DNA from: Bacillota bacterium
GTDB taxonomy: Bacteria; Bacillota; Clostridia; Christensenellales; UMGS416
Direction: 5' to 3'
DNA length: 32,085 bases
Assembly (NCBI GenBank): GCA_016281935.1
Contig: JAEEJN010000103.1
Coordinates: 1-32,085, forward strand
Shown here: positions 16,628 to 24,968 of the stretch, piece after piece
Layout of the letters: each line of letters starts with the position of its first letter
Position numbering within the stretch: position 1 is the stretch's first letter
Position numbers and translations under genes: made by a program
Notes under the pieces: generated by a model
What the model was told of the DNA's origin: nothing
The model's database searches: none
Seen by the model: the letters and a program-made list of their open reading frames with translations, nothing else

Positions 16628-17644
16628 ATGGTCACGACCGAGTTCAAAGAGTACAAGCACTACGGGCGCTGCCTGTCCATCAAAAACGAGGCGCTGGAAG
16701 CCCTCGTCACGGCGGACGTCGGCCCCAGGATCATTTCCTTCGCCCCGACGGGCGGCCCCAATCTCTTCTTCAACGACGACGAGGACAAGATCGTCACGAA
16801 AGGCGAAGTCTTCGAGTCCATCTTCGGGGAAGGCGCCGAGTTCCACTTCTACGGCGGACACCGGCTCTGGCTCGCCCCGCAACTCCCCCTGCACACGAAC
16901 GTTCCCGACAACGGTCCGCTGGACGTCGAGGTCCTGCCCGACGGCGGCATCTTCACGGGGCAGTACAGCCCCGTGTCCGGCATGCGTCCCCGCATGACCG
17001 TCCGGATGGATGAGACCGAAGGGAAGATCACGGTCACGGCGGAGTATTTGAACGCGTCGGACGAAACCAGAAGCTACGCCCCCTGGCAGATCACCCAGTT
17101 CGCCCCCGGCGGCGTAGGCTTCGTCCCCTTCGGGAAGAGGAACGACGCGGAGCCCTTCGAGTTCTCGACGGCCCGTCCGCAGTTCCGCGGCCCCCGTCCC
17201 GCCCTCTCTCCCGAAGCCCTGCTCAAGCCCCTCACCCCCGGCAAGGTCTTCATCCTCTTCGACATCGGCCACCTGAAGGACCCGCGCCTGCACCTGCACA
17301 ACCGCCACTTCGTCCTCCAGCAGGATCCGGAGATCTGGCGGCCCTTCAAGGCCGGCATGCTCAACCCGGAAGGCTTCGGCCTCTACGCCCTGGACGGCTG
17401 GGTCGTGACGGCGCAGCACGAGGTCGTGCCGGGCGGGAACTACACCGACGGCGGCAGTTCCTTCGAAGTCTACACCGGCAACGCCTTCATGGAGATCGAG
17501 GCGCTGGGCGAATTCAAGGAAGTCGCCCCCGGCGAATCCCTCGTCCACACCGAGACCCTGTCCGTGCAGAAGGCCAAACGCCCCCTGCCGGACCTCGACG
17601 ACGAACGCGACGTCCACGATTTCGTCTGGACGCATCACGAATAA
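16628..17644 (+). CDS. Galactose mutarotase-fold protein (DUF4380-like)
   Basis: The 338-residue protein appears to be a beta-rich aldose-epimerase-like sandwich. GPRI at 32-35, followed by a GGPNLFFND segment, FYGGHRLWLAP near 75-85 and a late HEVVPGG segment resemble proteins of the DUF4380 group. Such proteins are thought to act on or bind sugars; the reaction is not established. GGAGG lies 8 bases before the ATG. It has no signal peptide. It shares a transcript with the aldo/keto reductase (15-base gap) and sits beside two arabinofuranosidases, which suggests a role in pentose or oligosaccharide handling. Confidence 0.7.
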   Translation: MVTTEFKEYKHYGRCLSIKNEALEALVTADVGPRIISFAPTGGPNLFFNDDEDKIVTKGEVFESIFGEGAEFHFYGGHRLWLAPQLPLHTNVPDNGPLDVEVLPDGGIFTGQYSPVSGMRPRMTVRMDETEGKITVTAEYLNASDETRSYAPWQITQFAPGGVGFVPFGKRNDAEPFEFSTARPQFRGPRPALSPEALLKPLTPGKVFILFDIGHLKDPRLHLHNRHFVLQQDPEIWRPFKAGMLNPEGFGLYALDGWVVTAQHEVVPGGNYTDGGSSFEVYTGNAFMEIEALGEFKEVAPGESLVHTETLSVQKAKRPLPDLDDERDVHDFVWTHHE

Positions 17645-17659
17645 AAGGAGAAACGACAA

Positions 17660-18637
17660 ATGAAGTATCGCAGCGTAGGCCGTTCGGGCCTCAAAGTCAG
17701 CGAGATCGCCCTGGGCAGCTGGATGACGGAGCTGCAGAACGCGGAGAAGATGGAGATCGCCAGAGAGACCGTGAAGTGCGCGGTCGACCAGGGGATCAAC
17801 TTCTTCGACTGCGCGGACGCCTATTCCGGCGGCGCGGCCGAGCGCTTCCTGGGCGAGGTCCTGTCCGACTATCCCCGGCGCGACCTGGTCCTGTCCTCCA
17901 AGGTCTTCTTCCCCACGGGCAAAGGCCCCAACAACCGGGGACTGTCCCGCAAGCACATCATGGAGTCGATCGACCGCAGCCTTGCCAACATGAAGACCGA
18001 CTACATCGACCTGTACTACTGCCACCGCTTCGATCCCACGACGCCCATGGAAGAGACCCTGCGCGCCCTGTCCGACCTCGTGACCCAGGGCAAGATCCTC
18101 TACTACGGCGTGAGCGAGGAATGGGGCGGCGCGCGCCTGGAACAGGCCGAGCGCATCATCTCCGAGTATAAGCTCCATCCCCTGACCGTGATCCAGCCCC
18201 AGTACCACATGATGGACCGCTACATCGAGCACGAGATCATGGACGTGTGCTCCCGCTACGGGATCGGCATCACGGTGTTCTCCCCCCTGGCCCAGGGCCT
18301 CCTGACCGGCAAATACAAGAAAGGCCAGCCCTACCCCGAAGGCTCCCGCGCCACCTTCCAGGCGGACAAACAGATCAACAACCTGCTGACGGACGAGAAC
18401 CTCGACAAGGTCGAAAAGCTCGAGAAGATCGCGGACGCCCTGGGGCTCAGGATGGCCCAGCTCGCCCTCGCCTGGATCCTGCAGCACAAGGAGATCTCCT
18501 CCGTCATCGTCGGCGCGTCCCGCGCAGCACAGCTCGAGTCCAACTGCGCCGCCTCCGGCGTCGAGATCCCCGCAGACGCGATGGACGAGATCGGGAAGAT
18601 CCTGGGCTTCACCCGCTTCGAACGCCATGTCGGATGA
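17660..18637 (+). CDS. Aldo/keto reductase
   Basis: The 325-residue NADPH-dependent oxidoreductase has a (beta/alpha)8 barrel and the full catalytic tetrad D50, Y55, K81 and H122. The C-terminal cofactor motif IVGASRAAQLESN is present. The sequence is closest in style to the Kv-beta/YajO group acting on sugars or small aldehydes. AAAGGAG lies 8-9 bases before the ATG. It follows the mutarotase-like gene by 15 bases. The next gene has its own promoter directly after this stop codon. The substrate is unknown; reduction of a pentose or keto-sugar is a guess from context. Confidence 0.92.
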   Translation: MKYRSVGRSGLKVSEIALGSWMTELQNAEKMEIARETVKCAVDQGINFFDCADAYSGGAAERFLGEVLSDYPRRDLVLSSKVFFPTGKGPNNRGLSRKHIMESIDRSLANMKTDYIDLYYCHRFDPTTPMEETLRALSDLVTQGKILYYGVSEEWGGARLEQAERIISEYKLHPLTVIQPQYHMMDRYIEHEIMDVCSRYGIGITVFSPLAQGLLTGKYKKGQPYPEGSRATFQADKQINNLLTDENLDKVEKLEKIADALGLRMAQLALAWILQHKEISSVIVGASRAAQLESNCAASGVEIPADAMDEIGKILGFTRFERHVG

Positions 18638-18666
18638 TGGACATCCCCCGGTCGTTCTGTTACAAT
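18638..18666 (+). promoter_or_regulatory. Promoter of the first arabinofuranosidase gene
   Basis: TGGACA (18638-18643) starts at the base after the aldo/keto reductase stop codon and is followed after 17 bases by TACAAT (18661-18666). A small hairpin with arms ACGGT and ACCGT (18681-18695) lies in the leader just before the ribosome binding site. Confidence 0.65.
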
Positions 18667-18718
18667 ACCCGAGGAAACAGACGGTGCGAAACCGTTGAAA
18701 AAAGAGGAGGATATCCCC

Positions 18719-20224
18719 ATGCAGAAAGCAAAGCTGATCCTGGACAAGGCTTACACCATCGCCAAGATCGACCCCCGCATGTACGGCTCGTTCATCGAGC
18801 ATCTGGGCCGCGCCGTGTACGGCGGCATCTATGAGCCCGGACATCCCCTGGCCGACGAACAGGGCTTCCGCAAGGACGTCATCCAGCTCGTCCGCGACCT
18901 GGACGTGCCCGTCGTCCGCTATCCCGGCGGCAACTTCGTCTCCGGCTTCAACTGGGAAGACAGCGTAGGCCCCAAGGAACTGCGCCCCAAGCGCCTGGAT
19001 CTCGCCTGGTTCACCACCGAGACCAACGAGGTCGGCATGCACGAGTTCTATGACTGGTGCAAGAAGGCCAACACCGAGTGCATGTACTCCATCAACCTGG
19101 GCACCCGCGGCGCCGAGGAAGCCCGCGACGTCGTCGAGTACGCCAACCACAAGGGCGGCAGCAAGTTCTCCGACATGCGTATCGCCAACGGCAAGAAAGA
19201 GCCCCTGGACATCAAGCTCTGGTGCCTCGGCAACGAGATGGACGGCCCCTGGCAGATGGAACACAAGACCGCCTACGAGTACGGCCGCCGCGCCAACGAG
19301 GCCGCCAAGATGATGAAGTGGGTCGACCCCTCCATCGAGCTCGTGGCCTGCGGTTCCTCCAACTCCCACATGCCCACCTTCGGCGACTGGGAGCTGACCA
19401 TGCTCAACGAGTGCTATGAGAACGTCGACTACGTCTCCCTGCACACCTACTACGGCAATCCCACGAACGACCCGGCCTCTTTCCTGGGCAGCTCCATGGA
19501 TCTGGACGAGTTCATCAAGACCATCGTCGCCATCTGCGACACCGTCAAGGGCAAGAAGCACGGCAAGCGCCAGATCAACCTCTCCTTCGACGAGTGGAAC
19601 GTGTGGTATCACTCCAGAGAGCAGGACAACGAGATCTGGAAGCAGGACAAGTGGGGCCGCGCCCTCCCGCTGCTCGAGGACATCTACAACTTCGAAGACG
19701 CCCTCCTCGTGGGCTGCATCCTGAACACCTTCCTGCGCAACGCGGACCGCGTGCGCGTGGCCTGCCTCGCCCAGCTGGTCAACGTCATCGCCCCCATCAT
19801 GACGAAGAACGGCGGCGGCGCCTGGGCCCAGACGATCTACTGGCCCATGAAGTACGCTTCCCAGTACGGCCGCGGCCAGGCTCTGCTCCCCGTCATGGAG
19901 AGCCCGGTCTACGACAGCAAGCTCTTCGACGGCGTGCCCATGGCGGACGCTTCCGCCGTCCTGCGCGACGACGGCACCCTCGCGGTCTTCGTCGTGAACC
20001 GCTCCCTGACCGAGGATATTGAGCTGACCGTCGACCTGCGCGCCTTCGGCAATCTGGCCGTCAAGGACCACGTCATGCTCAAGAACGACGACCTCAAGGC
20101 CGTGAACACCGAAGAGAATCCGAACAACGTCGCTCCCGTCAAGGGCCCCGGCGGCAAGGTCGAGGACGGCGTCCTGACCGTGAAGCTGGAGAAGCTCACC
20201 TGGAACATGTACCTTCTCGGATAA
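18719..20224 (+). CDS. GH51 alpha-L-arabinofuranosidase, copy 1
   Basis: The 501-residue retaining glycosidase would remove terminal arabinofuranosyl units from arabino-oligosaccharides. The acid/base is E173 in LGNEMDG and the nucleophile is E292 in SFDEWN, the same order and spacing as in known GH51 enzymes. A TIM barrel (about 10-370) and C-terminal beta-sandwich are present. The ATG at 18719 has GGAGG 8 bases upstream; an in-frame TTG eight codons earlier overlaps the leader hairpin and is unlikely. No signal peptide is present, so it works in the cytoplasm on imported substrates. It has a nearly collinear second copy downstream. Confidence 0.95.
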   Translation: MQKAKLILDKAYTIAKIDPRMYGSFIEHLGRAVYGGIYEPGHPLADEQGFRKDVIQLVRDLDVPVVRYPGGNFVSGFNWEDSVGPKELRPKRLDLAWFTTETNEVGMHEFYDWCKKANTECMYSINLGTRGAEEARDVVEYANHKGGSKFSDMRIANGKKEPLDIKLWCLGNEMDGPWQMEHKTAYEYGRRANEAAKMMKWVDPSIELVACGSSNSHMPTFGDWELTMLNECYENVDYVSLHTYYGNPTNDPASFLGSSMDLDEFIKTIVAICDTVKGKKHGKRQINLSFDEWNVWYHSREQDNEIWKQDKWGRALPLLEDIYNFEDALLVGCILNTFLRNADRVRVACLAQLVNVIAPIMTKNGGGAWAQTIYWPMKYASQYGRGQALLPVMESPVYDSKLFDGVPMADASAVLRDDGTLAVFVVNRSLTEDIELTVDLRAFGNLAVKDHVMLKNDDLKAVNTEENPNNVAPVKGPGGKVEDGVLTVKLEKLTWNMYLLG

Positions 20225-20236
20225 GCATCCCCTCCT

Positions 20237-20270
20237 CCCCGTCCGCTCCCCGCGGACGGGGTTTTCTTTC
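20237..20270 (+). terminator. Intrinsic terminator between the two arabinofuranosidase genes
   Basis: Perfect 10-base arms CCCCGTCCGC and GCGGACGGGG enclose a 5-base loop and are followed by TTTTCTTT. It ends only 17 bases before the ATG of copy 2. Confidence 0.85.
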
Positions 20271-20287
20271 TGAAAGAGAGGTTCTTT

Positions 20288-21799
20288 ATGCTGAAAGCCA
20301 AACTCGTCCTGGACAGGGACTTCGCCGTAGGCCGCGTCGATCCCAGGATCTACGGCTCCTTCGCGGAGCATCTGGGCCGCTGCATCTACGGCGGCGTCTA
20401 TGAGCCCGGCCATCCGACGGCCGACGAACAGGGCTTCCGCCGCGACGTCCTGGAACTCGTCCGCGGCCTGGACGTGCCCGTCGTCCGCTACCCCGGCGGC
20501 AACTTCGTCTCCGGATTCAACTGGGAGGACAGCGTCGGTCCCGCCGAACTGCGCCCCCGCCGCCTGGACCTCGCCTGGAAGGTCACGGAACCCAACGCCG
20601 TCGGCATGCACGAGTTCTACGACTGGTGCAAAAAGGCCGGCAGCGAGATGATGTACTCGATCAACCTGGGCACCCGCGGCGCGGAAGCCGCCCGGGACGT
20701 CGTCGAGTACGCGAACCACAAAGGCGGGAGCAAGTTCTCCGACATGCGCATCGCCAACGGGAAAAAGGAACCCATGGGCATCCGTCTCTGGTGCCTGGGC
20801 AACGAGATGGACGGCCGCTGGCAGATGGAGAGCAAGACGGCGTACGAGTACGGCCGCCGCGCGAACGAAGCCGCCAAGATGATGAAATGGGTGGATCCCT
20901 CGATCGAGCTCGTGACCTGCGGATCCTCCGCCTTCGACATGCCCACCTTCGGCGACTGGGAGCTGCAGATGCTGGACGAATGCTATGAGAACGTGGACTA
21001 CGTCTCCCTGCACCGCTACTACGGAAATCCCGACGGGGACACCGCCTCCTTCCTCGGCAGCACCGCGGATCTGGACGCGTTCATCAGGACCGTCGCCTCG
21101 ATCTGCGACGCGGTCAAGGGCAAGAAGCACAGCAGGAAGCGCCTGCATCTGTCCTTCGACGAGTGGAACGTCTCCTATCACAGCGACCACTCCGGACGCA
21201 ACCGCGAACTGCGGGAGAAATACCGCTGGGGCGAAGAGCTCCCGATCCTCGAGGACGTCTACACCTTCGAGGACGCGCTCCTGGACGGCTGCATCCTGAA
21301 CACCTTCCTGCGCAACGCCGACAGGGTCCGCATCGCCTGCCTCGCCCAGCTGGTGAACGCCATCGCCCCGATCCTCACGAGGAAGAACGGCGGCGCCTGG
21401 GCCCAGACGATCTACTGGCCCATTTCCTACACCTCCCGCTACGGCAGGGGCGTCTCCCTGAAGCCCGTCCTCACGTCCCCCGAGTACGAGTGCAAGCGTT
21501 TCGGCAGCGTCTCCATGGTGGACGCCTCCGCCGTCCTGCGCGACGACGGAACGGTCGCGCTGTTCGTCGTCAACCGCTCCCTGGAAGAGGACATCGACCT
21601 GGAACTGGACCTGCGCGCCTTCGGGGATCTGTCCGTCAGGGAGCACGTCATGCTCAGAAATGACGACCTCAAAGCCGTGAACACGGAAGAGGAACCCGAC
21701 AACGTGAAACCGGTCAAAGGCCCCGGCGCCGTACCGGAAGACGGCGTCCTCCACGCGAAGCTGCCCCGGACGACCTGGAACATGTACCTGCTCGGATAA
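20288..21799 (+). CDS. GH51 alpha-L-arabinofuranosidase, copy 2
   Basis: The 503-residue paralogue of the preceding enzyme keeps E173 and E292 and long identical stretches (for example around YPGGNFVSGFNWED and the segment before the first catalytic Glu). Differences cluster in the loops at 295-315, where copy 2 has an Arg/Lys/Glu-rich insert-like stretch after the nucleophile, and around 212-217. This could alter linkage preference. GAGAGG precedes the ATG. No signal peptide is present. There is no room for a promoter between the upstream terminator and this start codon, so expression depends on read-through or on a promoter inside copy 1. Confidence 0.95.
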   Translation: MLKAKLVLDRDFAVGRVDPRIYGSFAEHLGRCIYGGVYEPGHPTADEQGFRRDVLELVRGLDVPVVRYPGGNFVSGFNWEDSVGPAELRPRRLDLAWKVTEPNAVGMHEFYDWCKKAGSEMMYSINLGTRGAEAARDVVEYANHKGGSKFSDMRIANGKKEPMGIRLWCLGNEMDGRWQMESKTAYEYGRRANEAAKMMKWVDPSIELVTCGSSAFDMPTFGDWELQMLDECYENVDYVSLHRYYGNPDGDTASFLGSTADLDAFIRTVASICDAVKGKKHSRKRLHLSFDEWNVSYHSDHSGRNRELREKYRWGEELPILEDVYTFEDALLDGCILNTFLRNADRVRIACLAQLVNAIAPILTRKNGGAWAQTIYWPISYTSRYGRGVSLKPVLTSPEYECKRFGSVSMVDASAVLRDDGTVALFVVNRSLEEDIDLELDLRAFGDLSVREHVMLRNDDLKAVNTEEEPDNVKPVKGPGAVPEDGVLHAKLPRTTWNMYLLG

Positions 21800-21812
21800 G
21801 CCCGCATCCCTC

Positions 21813-21851
21813 CCCCGCCCGCGCCCCGCGGACGGGGTTCTTTTTGCTTTT
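21813..21851 (+). terminator. Terminator after arabinofuranosidase copy 2
   Basis: Arms CCCCGCCCGC and GCGGACGGGG (one mismatch) with a 5-base loop are followed by a T-rich tail. It is almost the same sequence as the terminator at 20237, so the terminator was duplicated with the gene. Confidence 0.8.
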
Positions 21852-21881
21852 CGGGCGGCCCGATCCTGAGCGAAATCGACA

Positions 21882-21910
21882 TATGACTGCACAGAAAATC
21901 GTGGTATACT
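21882..21910 (+). promoter_or_regulatory. Extended -10 promoter of LRR-Ig gene A
   Basis: TGGTATACT (21902-21910) is an extended -10 box; the weak -35 TATGAC (21882-21887) is 17 bases upstream. The core ATCGTGGTATACTGGA is repeated before genes B and C. Confidence 0.65.
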
Positions 21911-21972
21911 GGATGTGATATGAAGGATATCCCCCTCCCGGGATCCCCCTGACGCAAGGAGGTAATGCACCC

Positions 21973-24720
21973 ATGAAGAACAGAAGGCTGATCGGCATCT
22001 TCCTCTCGATCTTCCTCACCCTGGCTTTCCTGCCGCTGTTCACCGTACCGGCGGAAGCGGCCGGGGATGTGGCGATCAACTCCACCACCTTCCCGGACGC
22101 CAATTTCCGCAGTTACGTGGTGAACACACTCAACGGCGGGAGCTATACGCTGAGCGCGTCGAAGATCGCGGCCGTCAAGATCATCAACGTCAACAGGATG
22201 AACATCTCGAACCTGAAGGGCATCGAATACTTCACGGAGCTCACGGATCTCGACTGCGACGGCAACAACCTGACGACGCTGGACGTCCGTTCCAATACGA
22301 AGCTGCAGTATCTGTACTGCTGGAACAACCCGTCCCTGACGACGGTCTATCTCTCCGGCTGCAACGCGCTCCTGAGGGTGGACGCCCGCAGCACCGCCAT
22401 CCGGTCGCTGGACGTCTCTGGCCGCGCTTCCCTGGAACAGCTCCTCGTCAGTCAGAACTCTTCCCTGCAGTCCCTGAGCTGCTCCAGCTGCGGCGATCTG
22501 ACCGGGCTGGATCTCGCCGGATGCTCGGGGCTGAAGACGCTGAGCTGCGAGAACAACGGGATCCAGGAGCTGGACCTGAGGTACTGCCCGAATCTGACGC
22601 ACCTCTACTGCGGCGGCAACGGGATGACGTCGCTGGACATCAGCGCGTGCCCGAAACTGGAAACGCTGCATTGCTTTGAGAACCAGCTGACGTCCCTGGA
22701 CCTGTCCGGGAAGACCGCGCTGGTCAATCTGTACTGCTATCAGAACAGACTGGGATCGCTCGACGTCAGCGCCTGTACGAACCTGAAGGTCCTGAACTGC
22801 AGGAACAACCAGCTCAGCACGCTGGACGTGTCCCAGCACAGCGCTCTCACGTCCCTGTACGTGAACAACAATCCCCAGCTGACCGAACTGCGCTGCATGA
22901 AATGCTCGCTGACCACGCTGAACGTCGGCAACTGTCCGAAACTGAAGCTTCTGAACTGCAGCCAGAACCAGCTCACGTCCCTGGTCCTTTCGACGAACAC
23001 GGCCCTGGAGAATCTCTACTGCAGCCGCAACCAGCTGACCTCGCTGGACGTGGGGAACCACCGGAAGCTGCAGCTCCTGTACTGCGACACAAACCAGCTG
23101 ACTTCCCTGGACGTGTCCTACTGCACGGATCTGCTCCATCTCTACTGCTACCAGAACGAGCTTTCCTCCCTGAACCTGGTCAACCTCCGCTCGCTCCGGC
23201 ATCTGTCCTGCGCCTACAATCAGCTGACCGCGCTGACACCCTCGTATCATCCGGATCTGACGAACCTGGACTGCGGGAACAACCAGCTGACCGTGCTCGA
23301 CGTCTCGCAGAACCCGGAACTGACCTTCCTGGACTGTGCCACAAATCGGCTGACTTCTCTGAACGTATCGAAGAACAAAAAGCTGACCTTCCTGCGCTGC
23401 CCCAACAACCGGCTGACGTCCCTGGACGTGATCCAGAACACGCAGCTGTATTATCTGGACTGCTCCATCAACTCCATCCCCTCCGTGAACATCACCACCT
23501 GCCCCTCCCTGGTCACGGCCTTCAACGGCACGGCGACGGAGAGCGACAGGTACTGGACCTACAGGAGCGGTGACAATTACCTGATCGTCGACAAGACCAC
23601 GGCGGTCTCGGTCCTCAAAAGCCCCGTCCTCCTGAAAGGGCCCTCGAACAAAACGGTCAAGGCCGGCAAAGACGCCAGGTTCACCGTAGACGTCTACGGA
23701 AGCGGCCTGCAGTACCAGTGGCAGTACAGCAAGGACGGCGGCGAGACCTGGAAAGACTGCAGTTCGACCGGATACGACACAGCCACCCTCGAATTCAAAG
23801 CCGCCGTGAACCACGACAACCGGCTGTACCGCTGCCAGGTGTCCAACGGTTTCGGGGGCCTCGTGACCAACGGCGCGAAGCTCAGAGTCGTCGGCATCAA
23901 GACCCAACCCCAGGCCCAGACCGTCGCTCCGGGAGCCAAAGCCGTCTTCCAGATCGGCGCGAGCGGTTCCCCGGCGTTCCAGTGGCAGTACAGCAAGGAC
24001 AACGGATCCACCTGGACCGACTGCAGTACGGGCAATTACAACAAGGCGACGTTCTCCTTCACGGCGAAAGATTCCATGAACGGCAGACTGTACCGCTGCG
24101 TCGTCACCAAGGGCAGCATCGAGATCAAGTCTGACGCGGTGAAGCTCACTGTGGGCAGCTCTTCCGCGCCCGCGATCTCCACCCAGCCCGGCAACAAGAC
24201 CGTCGCGGCCAACAAGTCCGTCACGTTCACCGTCACCGCGACAGGTTCCGGCCTGAGCTACCAGTGGCAGTACAGCAAGGACAACGGCAAGAACTGGACG
24301 GACTGCACGTCAGGCGCTTACAATACGGCGTCCTTCTCCTTCAAGGCGACGGCCTCGATGAACGGCAGACTGTACCGCTGCAAGGTATCCAACAGCTCCG
24401 GTTCCGTAACTTCGAACAGCGCGAAGCTGACGATCTCCGGCGTCAAGCCCGCGATCACTTCCCAGCCCGCAAACAAAACGGTGACGGCCGGCAGCACGGC
24501 GAAGTTCACGGTCACGGCCGCGGGCACCGGGCTGACCTACCAGTGGTACTACAGCAAGGACAACGGAGCCACCTGGACGAAGTGCACTTCCGACGGTTCC
24601 GACACGGCGTCCTTCTCCTTCACGGCGAAGGCCTCCATGACCGGCAGGCTCTACCGCTGCAAGGTCACCAACAGCTCCGGATCCGTGACCTCCTCCGCGG
24701 CCAGGCTCACCGTGAAATAA
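21973..24720 (+). CDS. Secreted LRR plus Ig-like protein A
   Basis: The 915-residue protein has a signal peptide (1-30, ending PAEA-AG), a cap with FPDANFRSYV and NLKGIEYFTEL (33-85), then about 21 leucine-rich repeats of roughly 21 residues (pattern L-x-C-x2-N-x-L-x-SLDVS) to about 535. Four Ig-like domains of about 90 residues follow (550-640, 641-728, 729-823, 824-915). The Cys in each repeat resembles the cysteine-ladder LRR of internalin J. Each Ig domain has the motif W-Q/Y-Y-S-K-D and two cysteines (DC and YRC) that could form the disulfide. No LPXTG, SLH, lipobox or C-terminal membrane helix is present. AGGAGG lies 10 bases before the ATG. Binding of a host, glycan or microbial ligand is likely from architecture, but the ligand is unknown. 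Confidence 0.88.
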   Translation: MKNRRLIGIFLSIFLTLAFLPLFTVPAEAAGDVAINSTTFPDANFRSYVVNTLNGGSYTLSASKIAAVKIINVNRMNISNLKGIEYFTELTDLDCDGNNLTTLDVRSNTKLQYLYCWNNPSLTTVYLSGCNALLRVDARSTAIRSLDVSGRASLEQLLVSQNSSLQSLSCSSCGDLTGLDLAGCSGLKTLSCENNGIQELDLRYCPNLTHLYCGGNGMTSLDISACPKLETLHCFENQLTSLDLSGKTALVNLYCYQNRLGSLDVSACTNLKVLNCRNNQLSTLDVSQHSALTSLYVNNNPQLTELRCMKCSLTTLNVGNCPKLKLLNCSQNQLTSLVLSTNTALENLYCSRNQLTSLDVGNHRKLQLLYCDTNQLTSLDVSYCTDLLHLYCYQNELSSLNLVNLRSLRHLSCAYNQLTALTPSYHPDLTNLDCGNNQLTVLDVSQNPELTFLDCATNRLTSLNVSKNKKLTFLRCPNNRLTSLDVIQNTQLYYLDCSINSIPSVNITTCPSLVTAFNGTATESDRYWTYRSGDNYLIVDKTTAVSVLKSPVLLKGPSNKTVKAGKDARFTVDVYGSGLQYQWQYSKDGGETWKDCSSTGYDTATLEFKAAVNHDNRLYRCQVSNGFGGLVTNGAKLRVVGIKTQPQAQTVAPGAKAVFQIGASGSPAFQWQYSKDNGSTWTDCSTGNYNKATFSFTAKDSMNGRLYRCVVTKGSIEIKSDAVKLTVGSSSAPAISTQPGNKTVAANKSVTFTVTATGSGLSYQWQYSKDNGKNWTDCTSGAYNTASFSFKATASMNGRLYRCKVSNSSGSVTSNSAKLTISGVKPAITSQPANKTVTAGSTAKFTVTAAGTGLTYQWYYSKDNGATWTKCTSDGSDTASFSFTAKASMTGRLYRCKVTNSSGSVTSSAARLTVK

Positions 24721-24740
24721 ACCTTCCGAGACAGCTGCTT

Positions 24741-24774
24741 TCCCTCCGCGGGATCCCCGCGGAGGGATCTTTTT
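24741..24774 (+). terminator. Terminator of LRR-Ig gene A
   Basis: Perfect 12-base arms TCCCTCCGCGGG and CCCGCGGAGGGA with a 3-base loop are followed by TCTTTTT. The same hairpin follows genes B and C. Confidence 0.9.
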
Positions 24775-24867
24775 GTTCCGCGGTACGCTCCGTCCCTCCT
24801 TTCAGGCGGCATCTTCCTTAAAAATACGGAAAATACGGTTTTTTCCGGGCCAGGCGCACAAAAAGCG

Positions 24868-24896
24868 TATGAAGCCGCCGTGCATCGTGGTATACT
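24868..24896 (+). promoter_or_regulatory. Extended -10 promoter of LRR-Ig gene B
   Basis: TGGTATACT ends at 24896; -35 TATGAA (24868-24873) is 17 bases upstream of the TATACT. It is nearly identical to the gene C promoter. Confidence 0.65.
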
Positions 24897-24968
24897 GGAT
24901 GCGATATGACAGATATTTGCCCCCCGGAAACTCCGCTTCCGGGGCCCGCGAACAAAAGGAGGGCACTC

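Larger units (their letters stand above)
18719..21851 (+). repeat. Tandem duplication of a GH51 gene plus terminator
   Basis: Units 18719-20270 and 20288-21851 carry the same gene without indels through the catalytic core and nearly the same terminator. This indicates duplication of the whole gene-terminator block followed by divergence. Confidence 0.85.
24721..24968 (+). repeat. Intergenic unit A/B, duplicated as B/C at 27621-27869
   Basis: The two spacers (248 and 249 bases) align along their whole length: terminator, a CGGTACGCTCCGT segment, GGCGGCATCTTCC, an A/T-rich tract, AAAAGCGTATGAAGCCGCC, the extended -10 box and the leader. The duplication unit is therefore terminator-promoter-gene. 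Confidence 0.85.

Noticed and set aside
16607-21970. Minus-strand open frame of 1787 codons opposite the arabinofuranosidase block
   Set aside because: It is antisense to four well-supported genes with clear catalytic motifs, and its composition (Val/Asp/His/Gly-rich, low complexity) is the usual shadow of GC-rich codons. The open length comes from lack of antisense stops and from the duplication.
21439-23907. Minus-strand open frame of 822 codons opposite LRR-Ig gene A
   Set aside because: Repetitive antisense translation of the LRR codons; no ribosome binding site and no family resemblance.
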